64,000 nt of DNA. Origin: Siccirubricoccus phaeus. GTDB taxonomy: Bacteria; Pseudomonadota; Alphaproteobacteria; Acetobacterales; Acetobacteraceae. Positions 25,865-35,089 of the stretch are shown here, in pieces; the first letter of the stretch is position 1, and every line of letters begins with the position of its first letter. The notes beneath the pieces are model-generated. The model did not search any database. It saw nothing but the letters and a program-made list of their open reading frames with translations, and had not been told where the DNA came from. Both the position numbers and the translations under genes were made by a program. Where the stretch lies: contig NZ_SRXO01000028.1 in assembly GCF_008360935.1 (NCBI RefSeq), forward strand, positions 1-64,000. Direction: 5' to 3'.

Positions 25865-25886
25865 CCAAAGGCCCTTCGGCCTTTGG
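25865..25886. terminator. Hairpin CCAAAGGCC-CTTC-GGCCTTTGG
   Basis: A 9-bp perfect stem downstream of the LOG-type gene on the minus strand. Same repeat as at 18736-18757. Without a T-run it is at best a weak intrinsic terminator. The flanking 25706-25948 is otherwise GC-rich repeat DNA with no gene. Confidence 0.4.
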
Positions 25887-25948
25887 CGGGGTGAGCTCGA
25901 GAGGGGTCGCGCCGTAGGGCGCGCCTTACGGCGCAACGCCCCTCTCGA

Positions 25949-26533
25949 CTACAGCCTTTCAGCAGGCCCCCCCGCCGTCACCGGCGCCGCTTCCAGCATG
26001 GCCAGCGCCGCCGGCACATCCGGCACCACCCGGAAGAACTCCCGGTTGTCCGGCGCGACGAAGCCATGCGCGATCATCGCATCCACCAGCGCCACCACCG
26101 GCCGCGCCCAGCCGCCGATATCCAGCAGGATGATCGGCTTCGCATGCAGCCGGAGCTGCCGCCAGGTCAGTACCTCCACCGTCTCGTCCAGCGTGCCGAG
26201 CCCCCCCGGCAAGGTCACGAAGGCATCCGCCAGCTCGAACATCCGGCGCTTGCGGCTATGCATGGAATCGGTGACCTCAATCTGCGCCAGGCGCGGGGAG
26301 GGGCGTTCCAGCCGGGTGAGGAATTCGGGGATGATGCCGCGCACCGTCCCGCCCGCCTCCGCCGCCGCCTCCGCCACCGTGCCCATCAGCCCGATGCCGC
26401 CGCCGCCATAGATCAGGGTGATGCCGCGGGCGGCCAGGCCCTGGCCCAGCGCCCGCGCGGCCTGGGCGAATTCCGGGTTGGCGCCGAGGCGGGAGCCGCA
26501 GAACACGGCGGCGGAGCGGATGGCAGGGGGCAC
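25949..26533 (-). CDS. LOG-family nucleoside monophosphate phosphoribohydrolase
   Basis: A 194-residue protein of the LOG/TIGR00730 family with VFCGSRLGANPEF, YGGGGIGLMG and the signature PGGLGTLDE. Members cleave the N-glycosidic bond of (cytokinin-type) nucleoside 5'-monophosphates, such as AMP. It is a single gene with a free upstream region. The physiological role in bacteria is uncertain. Confidence 0.9.
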   Translation of the reverse strand: MPPAIRSAAVFCGSRLGANPEFAQAARALGQGLAARGITLIYGGGGIGLMGTVAEAAAEAGGTVRGIIPEFLTRLERPSPRLAQIEVTDSMHSRKRRMFELADAFVTLPGGLGTLDETVEVLTWRQLRLHAKPIILLDIGGWARPVVALVDAMIAHGFVAPDNREFFRVVPDVPAALAMLEAAPVTAGGPAERL

Positions 26534-26933
26534 GCGACTCTCCTTCGGCCGCCAGCATCCCGCGGCGCAGGGGCCGGGCGACGCTGGCCATTGTCTGCAG
26601 CGGCCTGCCGATGCCGCCGGGCAGGGCCCGGGACCGGCGAAGGCAGGGCACCAGGGCGACGCCCCGCCGGCCGGCCCGCCTGGGGGCTGCCCGACCGGGC
26701 ATAAGCTGCTCTGGTTCCTTACGGTTCCGGGGCAGGGCGGCCATCCGGAGGGTCACCCCGAATGGCCGCCCTGCTCCGGCCAGGCGCCCTATAGCCGGTC
26801 CGGCGCCGCCGCCCCACCGGCATCTCGCCGGCGTTCCGGCCGAACGGGACGACCGTTCCGGTGAGGCTTGCCAGGGCGGGGCGAAATCTGTCCTCTCTGC
26901 CGCGCGGGCCGACGGGAGCCCAGGGAGAGGCGA
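26534..26933. other. 400-bp intergenic region between LOG gene and cytochrome c'
   Basis: Divergent promoters for the LOG gene (minus) and cytochrome c' (plus) must lie here. I see an inverted pair GGCAGGGCGGCCATCCGGAG and ATTCGGGGTGACCCTCCGG-like arms around 26732-26775 (GGGCGGCCAT and ATGGCCGCCC pair). No small gene or RNA is recognisable. Confidence 0.3.
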
Positions 26934-27368
26934 ATGCGGATCAGGCATTGGGTGGCGGTGCTGGCCCTGACGGGCCTCGCAGGCACGGCGCTGGCGCAAG
27001 GCAACGTCATCGCCGAGCGGCGGGAAGGGCTGAAGCGCATGGGCGCGCATATGGAAGCGATGAAGCCGGTGGCCGATGCGCGCGGCGATGTCCGCGCCCT
27101 GGTGCCGCGGCTGGACGACATGCTGGCCTTCTTCCGCACCCTGCCGGGCCTGTTCCCCGCCGGCTCCGGCGCCGGTGACACCAAGGCGCGGCCGGAGATC
27201 TGGCAGAATATGGGGGATTTCCAGGCGGTGAATGCGCGGATGGTCGGCCAGGTCGAGGCGCTGCGGACGGCCGCCGCGGCAGGCGATGCCGCCGCCTTCG
27301 CCGAGGCCTACCGGGTGACCGGCGCGCAATATTGCGGCGCCTGCCATCGCAATTACCGCGCCCGCTGA
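26934..27368 (+). CDS. Cytochrome c' (class II c-type cytochrome)
   Basis: A 144-residue periplasmic protein with a signal peptide ending at ALAQ. It is a four-helix-bundle cytochrome with the haem site CGACH five residues before the C-terminus, as in cytochrome c'. Such proteins bind NO/CO or accept electrons; the exact role is unknown here. AGGGAGAGG precedes ATG 26934. A cytochrome b561 gene lies convergently downstream, a frequent partner that could supply electrons. Confidence 0.85.
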   Translation: MRIRHWVAVLALTGLAGTALAQGNVIAERREGLKRMGAHMEAMKPVADARGDVRALVPRLDDMLAFFRTLPGLFPAGSGAGDTKARPEIWQNMGDFQAVNARMVGQVEALRTAAAAGDAAAFAEAYRVTGAQYCGACHRNYRAR

Positions 27369-27392
27369 GGTGGGGCGGGGGCGGGGGCGGGG

Positions 27393-27540
27393 GCTTTGCC
27401 CGTTGGCGGCAATGCCGCCAACCCCAGGCAGAGGGCGCCGCCCTCGGCACTCCGCCGGGGAGGGGACCCGTCCCCGGACCCCGGCGGGAGTTTTGCAGCC
27501 GCCGCCAGCACCTGGCCGAAGGCTGTCGGACCTGGCGCTG
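27393..27540. repeat. Family C intergenic element, one-armed
   Basis: Starts GGGGGCTTTGCCCGTTGGCG, continues with GGCAATGCCGCCAACCCC, and ends with the TCCCCGGACCCCGGCGGGAG core. Same family as 12693-12861 and 31765-31938. It fills the gap between the cytochrome genes together with the next repeat. Confidence 0.6.
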
Positions 27541-27560
27541 CCCGGCCGCTTTGCGGCAGG

Positions 27561-27667
27561 CTAGAGCAGATCGCCGGAGGGCGGCATCGCCCGGAGGCGT
27601 GAATCTGCTCTACAATCCATAAGCTGGAGCGGTTTCGCGCTGCACAGTCAGCGTGAAACCGCTCTAG
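27561..27667. repeat. 107-bp double-hairpin repeat (family A), copy 1
   Basis: Starts CTAGAGCAGATCGCCGGAGG and ends GTGAAACCGCTCTAG. Hairpin 1 is closed by AGAGCAGAT/ATCTGCTCT and contains a GGAGGGCG/CGCCCGGAGG inner stem. Hairpin 2 is closed by AGCGGTTTC/GAAACCGCT. They are joined by ACAATCCATAAGCT. Nearly identical copies are at 50004-50110 (inverted), 51120-51226 and 60254-60360. Its last CTAG provides the TAG stop of the cytochrome b561 gene. Confidence 0.9.
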
Positions 27668-28347
27668 CCCAGCGAGCTCAGGCCGAAGACGATCGCCGCC
27701 GCCGCCGCCAGCAGCAGCAGCGCCAGCAGCGGGGAGCCGAGGCGCGGCGCCGGGATGCTCGCCGGCAGCCGCTTCCAGCCGGTGACCATCGGCCGCACCA
27801 GGTCGTGCCGCTTCACCAGCGCATAGGCCAGCACCGCCAGCACATGCAGCAGCACGGCGATCTGGAGCAGGCTGAAGATGCGGTGGTGCAGCCCGGTCAG
27901 CCGGTCGCTGACATCGCTCTCCACCAGCTTGGCCAGCGGCCCGTAATCGCCGTAGCCGCTATCGGCGAACAGGCCGGTGAGGGGCTGGGCCAGCAGCAAC
28001 CCCAGCAGCACCAGCACCATCCAGCCGCCGGCGGCATTGTGCCCCACCTCCCGGTCCGGCTTGCCCGGGCGGAATTCCGCCAGATGGCGCAGCGCCGCGA
28101 CCGGGGAGCGGAGGAAATGCCGGAATCGCGCCGTCTCCGAGCCGAATACCCCCCAGGCCAGGCGGAACAGCACCAGCGTCAGCACGGCATAGCCGGAGAG
28201 GAAATGGATCTGCATCCGCCCGGCCTGCACGCTCCACCAGCTAAGCCCGAGCAGCACCAGGATGACCCAGTGGCAGAGCCGCACCCAGCCATCCCACACC
28301 TTCACCGGCCGCACTGCCTCCGCCGGGCCTTCCGTCTCCGCCGCCAT
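27664..28347 (-). CDS. Cytochrome b561 family protein
   Basis: A 227-residue membrane cytochrome with four to five hydrophobic helices. Histidines suited to bind two b-type haems lie in VRLCHWVILVLLG, MQIHFLSGYAVL, GHNAAGGWMVL and LHHRIFSLLQIAVLLHVLAV. It probably passes electrons from quinol to the convergent cytochrome c'. GGAG lies 12 bp before ATG 28347; an ATG at 28371 is possible. The TAG stop is formed by the terminal CTAG of the 107-bp repeat, suggesting the native 3' end was altered by insertion. Confidence 0.85.
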   Translation of the reverse strand: MAAETEGPAEAVRPVKVWDGWVRLCHWVILVLLGLSWWSVQAGRMQIHFLSGYAVLTLVLFRLAWGVFGSETARFRHFLRSPVAALRHLAEFRPGKPDREVGHNAAGGWMVLVLLGLLLAQPLTGLFADSGYGDYGPLAKLVESDVSDRLTGLHHRIFSLLQIAVLLHVLAVLAYALVKRHDLVRPMVTGWKRLPASIPAPRLGSPLLALLLLAAAAAIVFGLSSLG

Positions 28348-28526
28348 GCCTGCCGCTCCGTGCCTGACCATTCCGGGAAGCACGGCTGCCGGGGGCAAGG
28401 CAAGGCGGCCCGCGCGGCCCGTCGCCGCCGGGGTTTTCCGCCCCCGAGGTTTTTTCCCGCCGAGGCCCGGCAAGCCACTGCACCGGCCGGATATCTGGCC
28501 TATGCTGGGCCCTGACTCGCAGGGCG

Positions 28527-29717
28527 GTGGGGGCGGTGATCACTCGGCAATTGGCAACGGCCGGAATCGGCGTGGCGGCGGCGGGCGGCCTGCTCTGGAC
28601 GGTGATGTCCGAGCGGGGGCAGGGGCTGCTGCGCCCGGTCCCCACGCCGCAGCCCCAGGCCACCGCCCCGGCCGCGGCCGCCGTCCCGGTGCCGGGCATC
28701 GCCGCCCCGGCGGTGACGCCGGAAGCGCGGCCGGATGCGCCGCGCTTCGACGTCGCCCGGGTGGGCGCCCGCGGCATGCTCGTCACCGCCGGCCGCGCCG
28801 CGCCGGGGGCGGAGGTGGTGCTGCTGGAAGCCGGGCGGGAGATCGGCCGCACCCGGGCCGATGCCCGCGGCGAATGGGTCATCCTGCCTGGGGAGGCGCT
28901 GGCCCCCGGGCTGCGCGAGCTCGCCCTCACCGCCCGCCGCGCCGGGGAGGATCCGGTGCCGGCGCAGGAGACGGTGCTGCTGATCGTCCCCGCCCCGCCG
29001 GCCGCCCTGGCGGAACGGCCCGAGCCGGGCGCCGGCGGCCAGCTCGCCGCCGAGGCGGCCGGCCCGGCGCCTGACGGCGCCTTGCCCGGTGCCGGTGCCG
29101 CCGGCTCGGCCGAGGCCGCTTCCGCCCAGGCCCGGGCCCTGCTCCTGCCCCCCACCAGCGGCCCCGCCGCCGCGCCGCGCCTGCTGCAGGGCGAGGCCCC
29201 CGCCGGCGACCCCGCCCGCCGCCGGCTGGAGCTGGATGTGGTGGATTACGACGAGGCCGGCGGCATGCGCTTCGCCGGCAGCGCCGCCCCCGGCGCCCGG
29301 GTGCGGGTCTATGTCGGCAGCGAGCATGCGGGCGATGCGGTGGCCGATGCCTCCGGCCGCTGGCAGCTTGCCCCGGAGCACCAGCCGCCGGTCGGCCGCC
29401 ACACCCTGCGCGTCGACCAGCTCGCCGATGCCGGCACCGTCGCGGCGCGGATCGAGGTGCCCTTCCAGCGCGACCGCATCGAGGACGGGGCGGTGGTGGA
29501 TGGCCGCACCGTGGTGCAGCCGGGCAGCAATCTCTGGCGCATCGCCCGCCGGGTCTATGGCCGCGGGGTGCGCTACACCGTCATCTACCAGGCCAACAAG
29601 AACCAGATCCGCGACCCGCGCTGGATCTACCCCGGCCAGGTGTTTCAGGTGCCGGACGCGCCCATCGCCGCCACCCCGACATCGGCGGTGCCGCCCAGCG
29701 CCAGCCGGTCCAGATAG
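28527..29717 (+). CDS. LysM-domain envelope protein with Ig-like/Big repeats
   Basis: A 396-residue protein. An N-terminal membrane or signal helix (TAGIGVAAAGGLLWTVM) is followed by a long Ala/Pro-rich linker and two beta-rich modules resembling bacterial Ig-like domains (GAEVVLLEAGREIGRTRADA near residue 95; GARVRVYVGSEHAGDAVADA near residue 255). The C-terminal LysM domain (VVQPGSNLWRIARRVYGRG ... IYPGQVFQVP) binds peptidoglycan. It presumably anchors at the inner membrane and reaches the cell wall. GTG 28527 is chosen; GTG 28536 is possible. Its 3' end overlaps the next, convergent gene by 73 bp. Confidence 0.8.
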   Translation: MGAVITRQLATAGIGVAAAGGLLWTVMSERGQGLLRPVPTPQPQATAPAAAAVPVPGIAAPAVTPEARPDAPRFDVARVGARGMLVTAGRAAPGAEVVLLEAGREIGRTRADARGEWVILPGEALAPGLRELALTARRAGEDPVPAQETVLLIVPAPPAALAERPEPGAGGQLAAEAAGPAPDGALPGAGAAGSAEAASAQARALLLPPTSGPAAAPRLLQGEAPAGDPARRRLELDVVDYDEAGGMRFAGSAAPGARVRVYVGSEHAGDAVADASGRWQLAPEHQPPVGRHTLRVDQLADAGTVAARIEVPFQRDRIEDGAVVDGRTVVQPGSNLWRIARRVYGRGVRYTVIYQANKNQIRDPRWIYPGQVFQVPDAPIAATPTSAVPPSASRSR

Positions 29718-30085
29718 GGGTCGATCTCCAGCGCGAAGCGCACCATGGAGGAGACCAGGCTGACCGCCGTCGGCGGATCGGCGAAGGGCGCCTCCGCCTC
29801 GATCCGGATGCGGTGGTCCGGCAGCAGCCGCAGCCGCCAGCCTTCCGGCAGGGCGTTGCGCATTTCCGCCAGGGTGGCGAAGGCGCGGGGCCGGTCCACC
29901 GCCCGGTCGGCCGTGGAGGGGACCCGCGCGGCGATGGTGGAAAGCTGCAGGCCGCGGGGCGAGAACCCCGCCTCGCAGCGCCGGCCGCGCCAATGGAAGC
30001 GCATGGCGGGCCGCACATCGGGCTCGCGCGTGTCGAGCGTGCCGTCGCGATGGACGGCGAAGGGGCCGAGGGGCAGGGGCGACAT
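29645..30085 (-). CDS. Hypothetical protein (146 residues)
   Basis: A soluble protein starting MSPLPLGPFAVHRDGTLDTR. Its composition is balanced (MRFHWRGRRCEAGFSPRGL; EMRNALPEGWRLRLLPDHRI), unlike antisense shadow frames here. It contains no known motif. It overlaps the LysM gene end to end and is divergent from psd (48 bp between starts). The family is unrecognised. Confidence 0.6.
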   Translation of the reverse strand: MSPLPLGPFAVHRDGTLDTREPDVRPAMRFHWRGRRCEAGFSPRGLQLSTIAARVPSTADRAVDRPRAFATLAEMRNALPEGWRLRLLPDHRIRIEAEAPFADPPTAVSLVSSMVRFALEIDPYLDRLALGGTADVGVAAMGASGT

Positions 30086-30133
30086 GCCGCGAATACTTGC
30101 CGCGGACAGGTGAACGCAGGATAAACCGCGCGC

Positions 30134-30829
30134 ATGTCCCTCGGTCATAGCCTCAGCCTGGTGCTGGCCCCGCCGCACCCGGCCGGCCGTCCCTTCATCC
30201 TCGGCGGTGCCGTCGTCGCCCTGCTCGGCCTGCTCTGGCTGGGCGCCTGGCTGTTCTGGCTGGGGGCGATCTTCGCCCTGTTCTGCCTGTATTTCTTCCG
30301 CGACCCGGAACGGGTGCCGCCGCACCGGCCGGATCTGGTGCTGGCGCCGGCGGATGGGCATGTCGTCTCCATCGTCCAGGCGGTGCCGCCGGCGGAGCTG
30401 GGGCTGGATGCGGCGCCGCGCTGGCGGGTGGCGATCTTCCTCTCCGTCCTCGATGTGCATGTGAACCGGGTGCCGGCGGATGGCACGGTGACGCGCATCG
30501 CCTATCGCCACGGCGCCTATCTCAGCGCCAACCTGGACAAGGCCAGCGAGGAGAATGAGCGCAACGCCATCGCCCTGAAGCTGGCGGCTGGCGGCGATCT
30601 CGCCGTGGTGCAGATCGCCGGGCTGGTGGCGCGCCGCATCCTCTGCGACATCCGCGAGGGCGATGTGGTGCAGGCCGGCGAGCGCTTCGGCATCATCCGC
30701 TTCGGCAGCCGCACCGACGTGTATCTGCCGCATGGCGTGAAGCCGCTGGTGGAGGAGGGCCAGACCATGATCGGCGGCGAGACGGTGATCGCGGAGCTGA
30801 GCGTCGCGGCGCCGGGGGCGGCGGCATGA
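30134..30829 (+). CDS. psd: Phosphatidylserine decarboxylase
   Basis: A 231-residue membrane-associated enzyme that makes phosphatidylethanolamine from phosphatidylserine. It is the short (archaeal/alphaproteobacterial) type. It has two N-terminal hydrophobic segments, [38 protein letters not shown] and the self-cleavage site FGSRTDV, where Ser becomes the pyruvoyl group. Its stop overlaps the pssA start (ATGA). Confidence 0.95.
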   Translation: MSLGHSLSLVLAPPHPAGRPFILGGAVVALLGLLWLGAWLFWLGAIFALFCLYFFRDPERVPPHRPDLVLAPADGHVVSIVQAVPPAELGLDAAPRWRVAIFLSVLDVHVNRVPADGTVTRIAYRHGAYLSANLDKASEENERNAIALKLAAGGDLAVVQIAGLVARRILCDIREGDVVQAGERFGIIRFGSRTDVYLPHGVKPLVEEGQTMIGGETVIAELSVAAPGAAA

Positions 30830-31728
30830 GCGGCGCGCAACGCCCGCCCGGGCTGCGCGGCAGGCTGCGCCGCTTCCGCCCGCGTACCCGGCCGCGCTTC
30901 GCCGGCCTCTCCTTCAACCGGCTGATCCCGAACATCCTCACCATGCTCGGCCTCTGCGCCGGGCTTTCCGCCATCCGCCTGGCGCTGGACGCGCAATGGG
31001 AGAAGGCGGCGGCGCTGGTGGTGGTCGCGGCGGCGATCGACGGGGTGGATGGCCGGCTGGCGCGGCTGCTGAAGGCGACCACCCGCTTCGGCGCGGAATT
31101 CGACAGCCTGTCGGATTTCCTCTGCTTCGGCGTGGCGCCGGGGCTGATCCTCTACCTCTGGTCGCTGCATGGCGGCGGCGGCTTCGGCTATGCGCCCTGC
31201 ATCTTCTTCGCCGTCTGCTCCGCCCTGCGCCTCGCGCGCTTCAATGCCAGCATCGTGGAGGTGGCGGCGGTGCCGCTGGCCGGGCCGCCGCCCAAGCCGG
31301 CCTTCGCCCAGAGCTTCTTCACCGGCGTCCCGGCCCCGGCCGGGGCGGGGCTGGCGCTGTTCCCGATGTTCGCCGCCCTGGCCTTCGGCGCCTGGGGCTG
31401 GGAGGGGCTGGCGGCGGCGATCCGCCACCCGGCGGTCTCTGCCGTGATCCTGCTGGCGGTCGGGGCGCTGATGGTCTCCACCCTGCCGACCTGGAGCTTC
31501 AAGAATTTCAAGATCCCGGCGGGCTATGTGCTGCCGCTGCTGCTGGGCGTCGGTAGCTATGTCGCGGTGCTGCTGACCGAGCCCTGGGCGGCGCTGGCGG
31601 GCGGCGGGCTGATCTATGCCGGGATGCTGCCCTTCTCCCTGCGCTCCTACTGGCGGCTGGAGCGGGAGGCGGAGACGATGCTGGAGCCGGTGGTGGTGGG
31701 CGAGGGGCGGGAGCGCCCGGGGGGGTGA
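30826..31728 (+). CDS. pssA: CDP-diacylglycerol-serine O-phosphatidyltransferase
   Basis: A 300-residue integral membrane CDP-alcohol phosphotransferase. The signature D-G-X2-A-R-X8-G-X3-D-X3-D is present (DGRLARLL ... [10 protein letters not shown]), followed by several membrane helices. It makes phosphatidylserine, the substrate of the preceding Psd, and is translationally coupled to it. The N-terminus is basic ([15 protein letters not shown]). Confidence 0.93.
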   Translation: MSGAQRPPGLRGRLRRFRPRTRPRFAGLSFNRLIPNILTMLGLCAGLSAIRLALDAQWEKAAALVVVAAAIDGVDGRLARLLKATTRFGAEFDSLSDFLCFGVAPGLILYLWSLHGGGGFGYAPCIFFAVCSALRLARFNASIVEVAAVPLAGPPPKPAFAQSFFTGVPAPAGAGLALFPMFAALAFGAWGWEGLAAAIRHPAVSAVILLAVGALMVSTLPTWSFKNFKIPAGYVLPLLLGVGSYVAVLLTEPWAALAGGGLIYAGMLPFSLRSYWRLEREAETMLEPVVVGEGRERPGG

Positions 31729-31764
31729 ATGGGGCTCCGCCCCATGGGCATGGCAGTGAAGGTC

Positions 31765-31938
31765 GGGGGCTTTGTCCGTTGGCGGCAGTGCCGCCAACCC
31801 CCCCACCGGGGAGGGTACCCCTCCCCGGACCCCGGTCTGAGTCTTGGACCCGACGGTTGAACCTGCCGACTTGAACCGGGGTCGGGGGCCACCCCTCGGC
31901 GGGGGGTGGCGGCACTGCCGCCAACGGGCGAAGCCCCC
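31765..31938. repeat. 174-bp inverted-repeat element (family C), full copy
   Basis: The left end GGGGGCTTTGTCCGTTGGCG plus GCAGTGCCGCCAAC pairs with the right end GTGGCGGCACTGCCGCCAAC plus GGGCGAAGCCCCC over about 36 bp with few mismatches. The middle holds TCCCCGGACCCCGGTCTGAG and its near-complement. It sits after pssA. The rest of the 417-bp gap to the hydrolase holds the promoter region (for example 32070-32145) but no recognisable gene. Confidence 0.75.
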
Positions 31939-32145
31939 ACCGGCTTTGGCGGGGGCGGTACGTCGGGCAGAGTCCCAGTCCTTCCTCCCCTTATTCTTGT
32001 GCTTCCAAAACCGGCCTTGCAGGGCAGCCGTGACGGTTGCCCCCCATTGCCCGCCCATCCGGTAGCTTGCTAGGTTTTCGCGCGAGAAAGCGGGACGATC
32101 GGCCCGCCCAACGAAAACAACGTCCAAGCCATACGGAGTTCGCGC

Positions 32146-32928
32146 GTGACCGAGCCCGAACTGCTCACTGTCGAGATCAACGGCTTCCCCACCCGCATCT
32201 GGCGCAAGGGCAGCGGCAAGCCCCTGGGCTTCCTGGCCGGCTTCGGCGGGCTGCCGCGCTGGGTGCCTTTCCTCGATGCGCTGGCGGCGAAGCGTACCGT
32301 CATCGTGCCTTCCCTGCCGGGCTTCCCGGGCGGCGATCGCGGCCATTCGGTGCTCGACACCCATCTGGACTGGGTGCTGGCCACCCGCCGCCTCCTCGGC
32401 GCCGCGGGGCTGGATGGCGCCGATCTGGCGGCCAGCTCGGTCGGCGCCTCCCTCGCTGCGGAGGTCGCGGCGCTCTGGCCGGAAACCCGCCGGAAGCTGG
32501 CCCTCATCGCCCCCTTCGGCCTGTTCGATGAGAGGGACCCGCCCACCGACCCCTGGGCCCAGCGCATGACCGACCTGCCCGGCCTGCTGACCGCCGACCC
32601 GGAGCGCTGGAAGGCGCTGAAGGCGGTGCCGGAAGGCGCCAATTCCGTGGAATGGCCGATCGAGCAGACCCGTGCCAGCGAGGCCGCCGCCCGCATCTTC
32701 TGGCCGCTGGGCAATACCCGCTTGGAGAAGCGCCTGCCGCTGGTCTCCGCCCCCACCCTGCTGCTCTGGGGGGAGCAGGACCGGATCATGCCGCGCAGCT
32801 ACGCCGCCCGCATCGCCGGCCTGCTGGGCGGCCCCAGCGAGACGCGTATCATCCCAGGCGCCGGCCATCTGGCGGAGCTCGACGCGCCGGAGGCGGTGGC
32901 CGCGGCGATCCTTGCCTTCACGGAGTGA
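32146..32928 (+). CDS. Alpha/beta hydrolase
   Basis: A 260-residue alpha/beta hydrolase. The nucleophile elbow is AASSVGAS (Ala replacing the first Gly of GxSxG), the acid is in WGEQDRIMP and the His in GAGHLAELD. The overall layout suits C-C hydrolases or esterases. The GTG start is taken as the first before the conserved strand LLTVEINGFPTRIW. A second hydrolase follows 5 bp later, so they form an operon of two unrelated hydrolase subfamilies. Substrate unknown. Confidence 0.8.
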   Translation: MTEPELLTVEINGFPTRIWRKGSGKPLGFLAGFGGLPRWVPFLDALAAKRTVIVPSLPGFPGGDRGHSVLDTHLDWVLATRRLLGAAGLDGADLAASSVGASLAAEVAALWPETRRKLALIAPFGLFDERDPPTDPWAQRMTDLPGLLTADPERWKALKAVPEGANSVEWPIEQTRASEAAARIFWPLGNTRLEKRLPLVSAPTLLLWGEQDRIMPRSYAARIAGLLGGPSETRIIPGAGHLAELDAPEAVAAAILAFTE

Positions 32929-32933
32929 CCCCC

Positions 32934-33881
32934 ATGCCGATCGACCCCGGGGCGCAGAGCGTCCTCGACCTCATCAAGCAGCTCGGCCGGCCGCCGATCC
33001 ATACGCTGACGCCCGCCGAGGCGCGCGAGGCCTCGGCCAAATCCCGCACCATCCTGCAGCCGGAGGGGGAAGCGGTGGCCGAGTGCGAGGACATGGAATG
33101 CCCCGGCCCGCGCGGCCCCATCCGGCTGCGCCGCTACCGCGCCGCCGGCACGGCGGCGGCGGAGAAGCTGCCCTGCCTGCTCTATCTGCATGGCGGCGGC
33201 TGGGTGATCGGCGATCTGGACAGCCATGACCAGCCCTGCCGGCTCCTCGCCAATGCGGCGCGCTGCTGCGTCATCGCCGTGGATTACCGGATGGCGCCGG
33301 AGCATCCCTACCCGGCTGCGGTGGAGGATTGCGCCGCCGCCCTGCGCTTCGTGGCGGCGCAGGTGGAGGCGCTGCGCCTCGACCCCGCCCGGCTGGCGGT
33401 GGGCGGGGACAGCGCCGGCGGCAACCTGGCCGCGGTGCTGGCGCTGATGTCGCGCGACGGCGAGCTGCCGCCGGTGGGATTCCAGATGCTGCTCTACCCC
33501 GCCACCGACATGGCGGGCGAGCACCCGGCCTATCAGCGCTTCACCGAGGGGCTGATCCTGACCGACAAGACCATGCGCTGGTTCATCGACCATTACGTGC
33601 CGGAGAAGGCGCGGCGCTATGACTGGCAGGCCTCGCCGCTGCGTGCCGCCAGCCTCGCCGGGACCGCGACCGCCTATGTGATGACCGCCGGCTACGACCC
33701 GCTGGTGGATGAGGGCGCGGCCTATGCCCGGCGGCTGGAGGCGGATGGCGTGCGGGTAACGCATATCCATATGGCCGACCAGATCCACGCCTTCCTGACC
33801 ATGGGGAAATTCGTCCCGGCCTCCGATCTGGCGCTGCGGCAGGCGGCGCTGGCCGTGGCGCATCACTGGGCGCATGGTTGA
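32934..33881 (+). CDS. Alpha/beta hydrolase, hormone-sensitive lipase (esterase) family
   Basis: A 315-residue esterase/lipase. It has the oxyanion motif YLHGGGW, DYRMAPEHPYPAA, the nucleophile GGDSAGGN, the acid in YDPLVDEG and the His in DQIHAF, giving a complete catalytic triad. It begins 5 bp after the preceding hydrolase gene. A role in degradation of ester compounds is likely, but the substrate cannot be read. Confidence 0.88.
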   Translation: MPIDPGAQSVLDLIKQLGRPPIHTLTPAEAREASAKSRTILQPEGEAVAECEDMECPGPRGPIRLRRYRAAGTAAAEKLPCLLYLHGGGWVIGDLDSHDQPCRLLANAARCCVIAVDYRMAPEHPYPAAVEDCAAALRFVAAQVEALRLDPARLAVGGDSAGGNLAAVLALMSRDGELPPVGFQMLLYPATDMAGEHPAYQRFTEGLILTDKTMRWFIDHYVPEKARRYDWQASPLRAASLAGTATAYVMTAGYDPLVDEGAAYARRLEADGVRVTHIHMADQIHAFLTMGKFVPASDLALRQAALAVAHHWAHG

Positions 33882-34309
33882 TGGTGAAGGCCGGGGCGCT
33901 GCGGCCCCGGGCCTTTGGCTGTGCTTCCGGAGCTTGCGGTTCCGGCGGTGGCGCCGGCCGGGCTTGGCTGACCGCACCGGGCCTTGCGCGGGTCCGGGGC
34001 AGCGTCCGGCTGGCTGGGCCCGCGGATAGGTCCGGCGGGCTCGGTGCCCCCGGTCCGCAGGCCTGCGGCTCCGGACGCCGGCCTGTGTCTTCAAAGGTCT
34101 GCCTGTCCGCTCCGTTCGCCGGAAATCCGGCGGGCTTCGCGGGCAGGATACCAGGCGCGCCGGGCATTGTGGTTCCGGGGCAGGTATCCCCCTCCGGCTG
34201 AGGCCGTCCGGGGGAGATGGCTCCCGGCAAGGGGCCGGAGCGGTTGCCGTGACCCGAAGCGGGTAGGCACCGCCCCGGCCGAGGACCTCCAGGGCAGGAC
34301 ATAGAAACC
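33882..34309. other. 428-bp gap containing a family E repeat
   Basis: Positions about 34088-34150 hold a copy of the repeat GCCTGTCCGC ... GTTCGCCGGAAATCCGGCGGGCTTCGCGGGCAGGA (written in parts: GTTCGCCGG pairs with CCGGCGGGC). It is seen better conserved at 35138-35202 and 50114-50180. The remainder is GC-rich with no gene I can support; the SDR promoter should lie near 34230-34300. Confidence 0.45.
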
Positions 34310-35077
34310 ATGGCAGGCATGCTGGAAGGCAAATCGGCGCTGATCACCGGGGCGGGCTCCGGCATCGGCCGCGCCGCGGCGCTGGCCTTCGCGCGGGAAG
34401 GCGCCTGGGTGGCGGCGGCGGACCTCACGCTGGAGACCGCCCAGCGGACCCTGGCTGCCATCGAGGCAGCGGGCGGCCAGGGCGTCGCCATCGCCTGCGA
34501 CGTGACCGACGACGCCGCCGTCGCCGCGATGGTGGCGGCCACGGTGAACGCCTTCGGCGGGCTGGACTGCGCCTTCAACAATGCCGGCATCGCGCCCTAC
34601 CAGGTGAACGCCATCGGCGTGGCGACGGCGGATATCGAGGAGGCGGCCTGGCAGCGCATCCTGGACGTGAACCTCACCGGCGTCTGGCGCTGCCTCAGGC
34701 ATGAGGTGGCACAGATGCGCCGGCAGGGCGGCGGGGCCATCGTGAACACCGCCTCGATCGGCGGGCTGGTGGGGCTGCGGGGGTCTTCCGCCTATGCGGT
34801 CAGCAAGCATGCGGTGCTGGGGCTGACGAAGACGGCCGCCATCGACCATGCGGCGGACAACATCCGGGTGAACGCGGTCTGCCCGGGCTATATCGAGACG
34901 CCGATGACCGAGGAGTCCATGCGCCGGGCCGGGGAGCGCATCCTGGCACGGGTGCCGATGGCCAGGCTGGGCCAGCCGGGCGAGATCGCCGAGGCGGTGG
35001 TCTGGATGTGCTCCGACCGCGCGAGCTTCGTCACCGGCGCGGCCTGGACGGTGGATGGGGGCTATACTGCGGTGTGA
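34310..35077 (+). CDS. Short-chain dehydrogenase/reductase
   Basis: A 255-residue classical SDR. It has the cofactor motif TGAGSGIG, the NNAG motif (AFNNAGIA), catalytic Ser in NTASIGG and Tyr/Lys in AYAVSKHA, and the ending GAAWTVDGGYTAV. It acts on an alcohol or ketone with NAD(P)(H); the substrate is unknown. It stands alone between repeats. Confidence 0.9.
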   Translation: MAGMLEGKSALITGAGSGIGRAAALAFAREGAWVAAADLTLETAQRTLAAIEAAGGQGVAIACDVTDDAAVAAMVAATVNAFGGLDCAFNNAGIAPYQVNAIGVATADIEEAAWQRILDVNLTGVWRCLRHEVAQMRRQGGGAIVNTASIGGLVGLRGSSAYAVSKHAVLGLTKTAAIDHAADNIRVNAVCPGYIETPMTEESMRRAGERILARVPMARLGQPGEIAEAVVWMCSDRASFVTGAAWTVDGGYTAV

Positions 35078-35089
35078 CGCGCTCTAGTG

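Noticed and set aside
30517-32868. 783-codon minus-strand frame opposite psd, pssA and the hydrolase
   Set aside because: Crosses several real genes and an intergenic inverted repeat; composition is typical of antisense artefacts.
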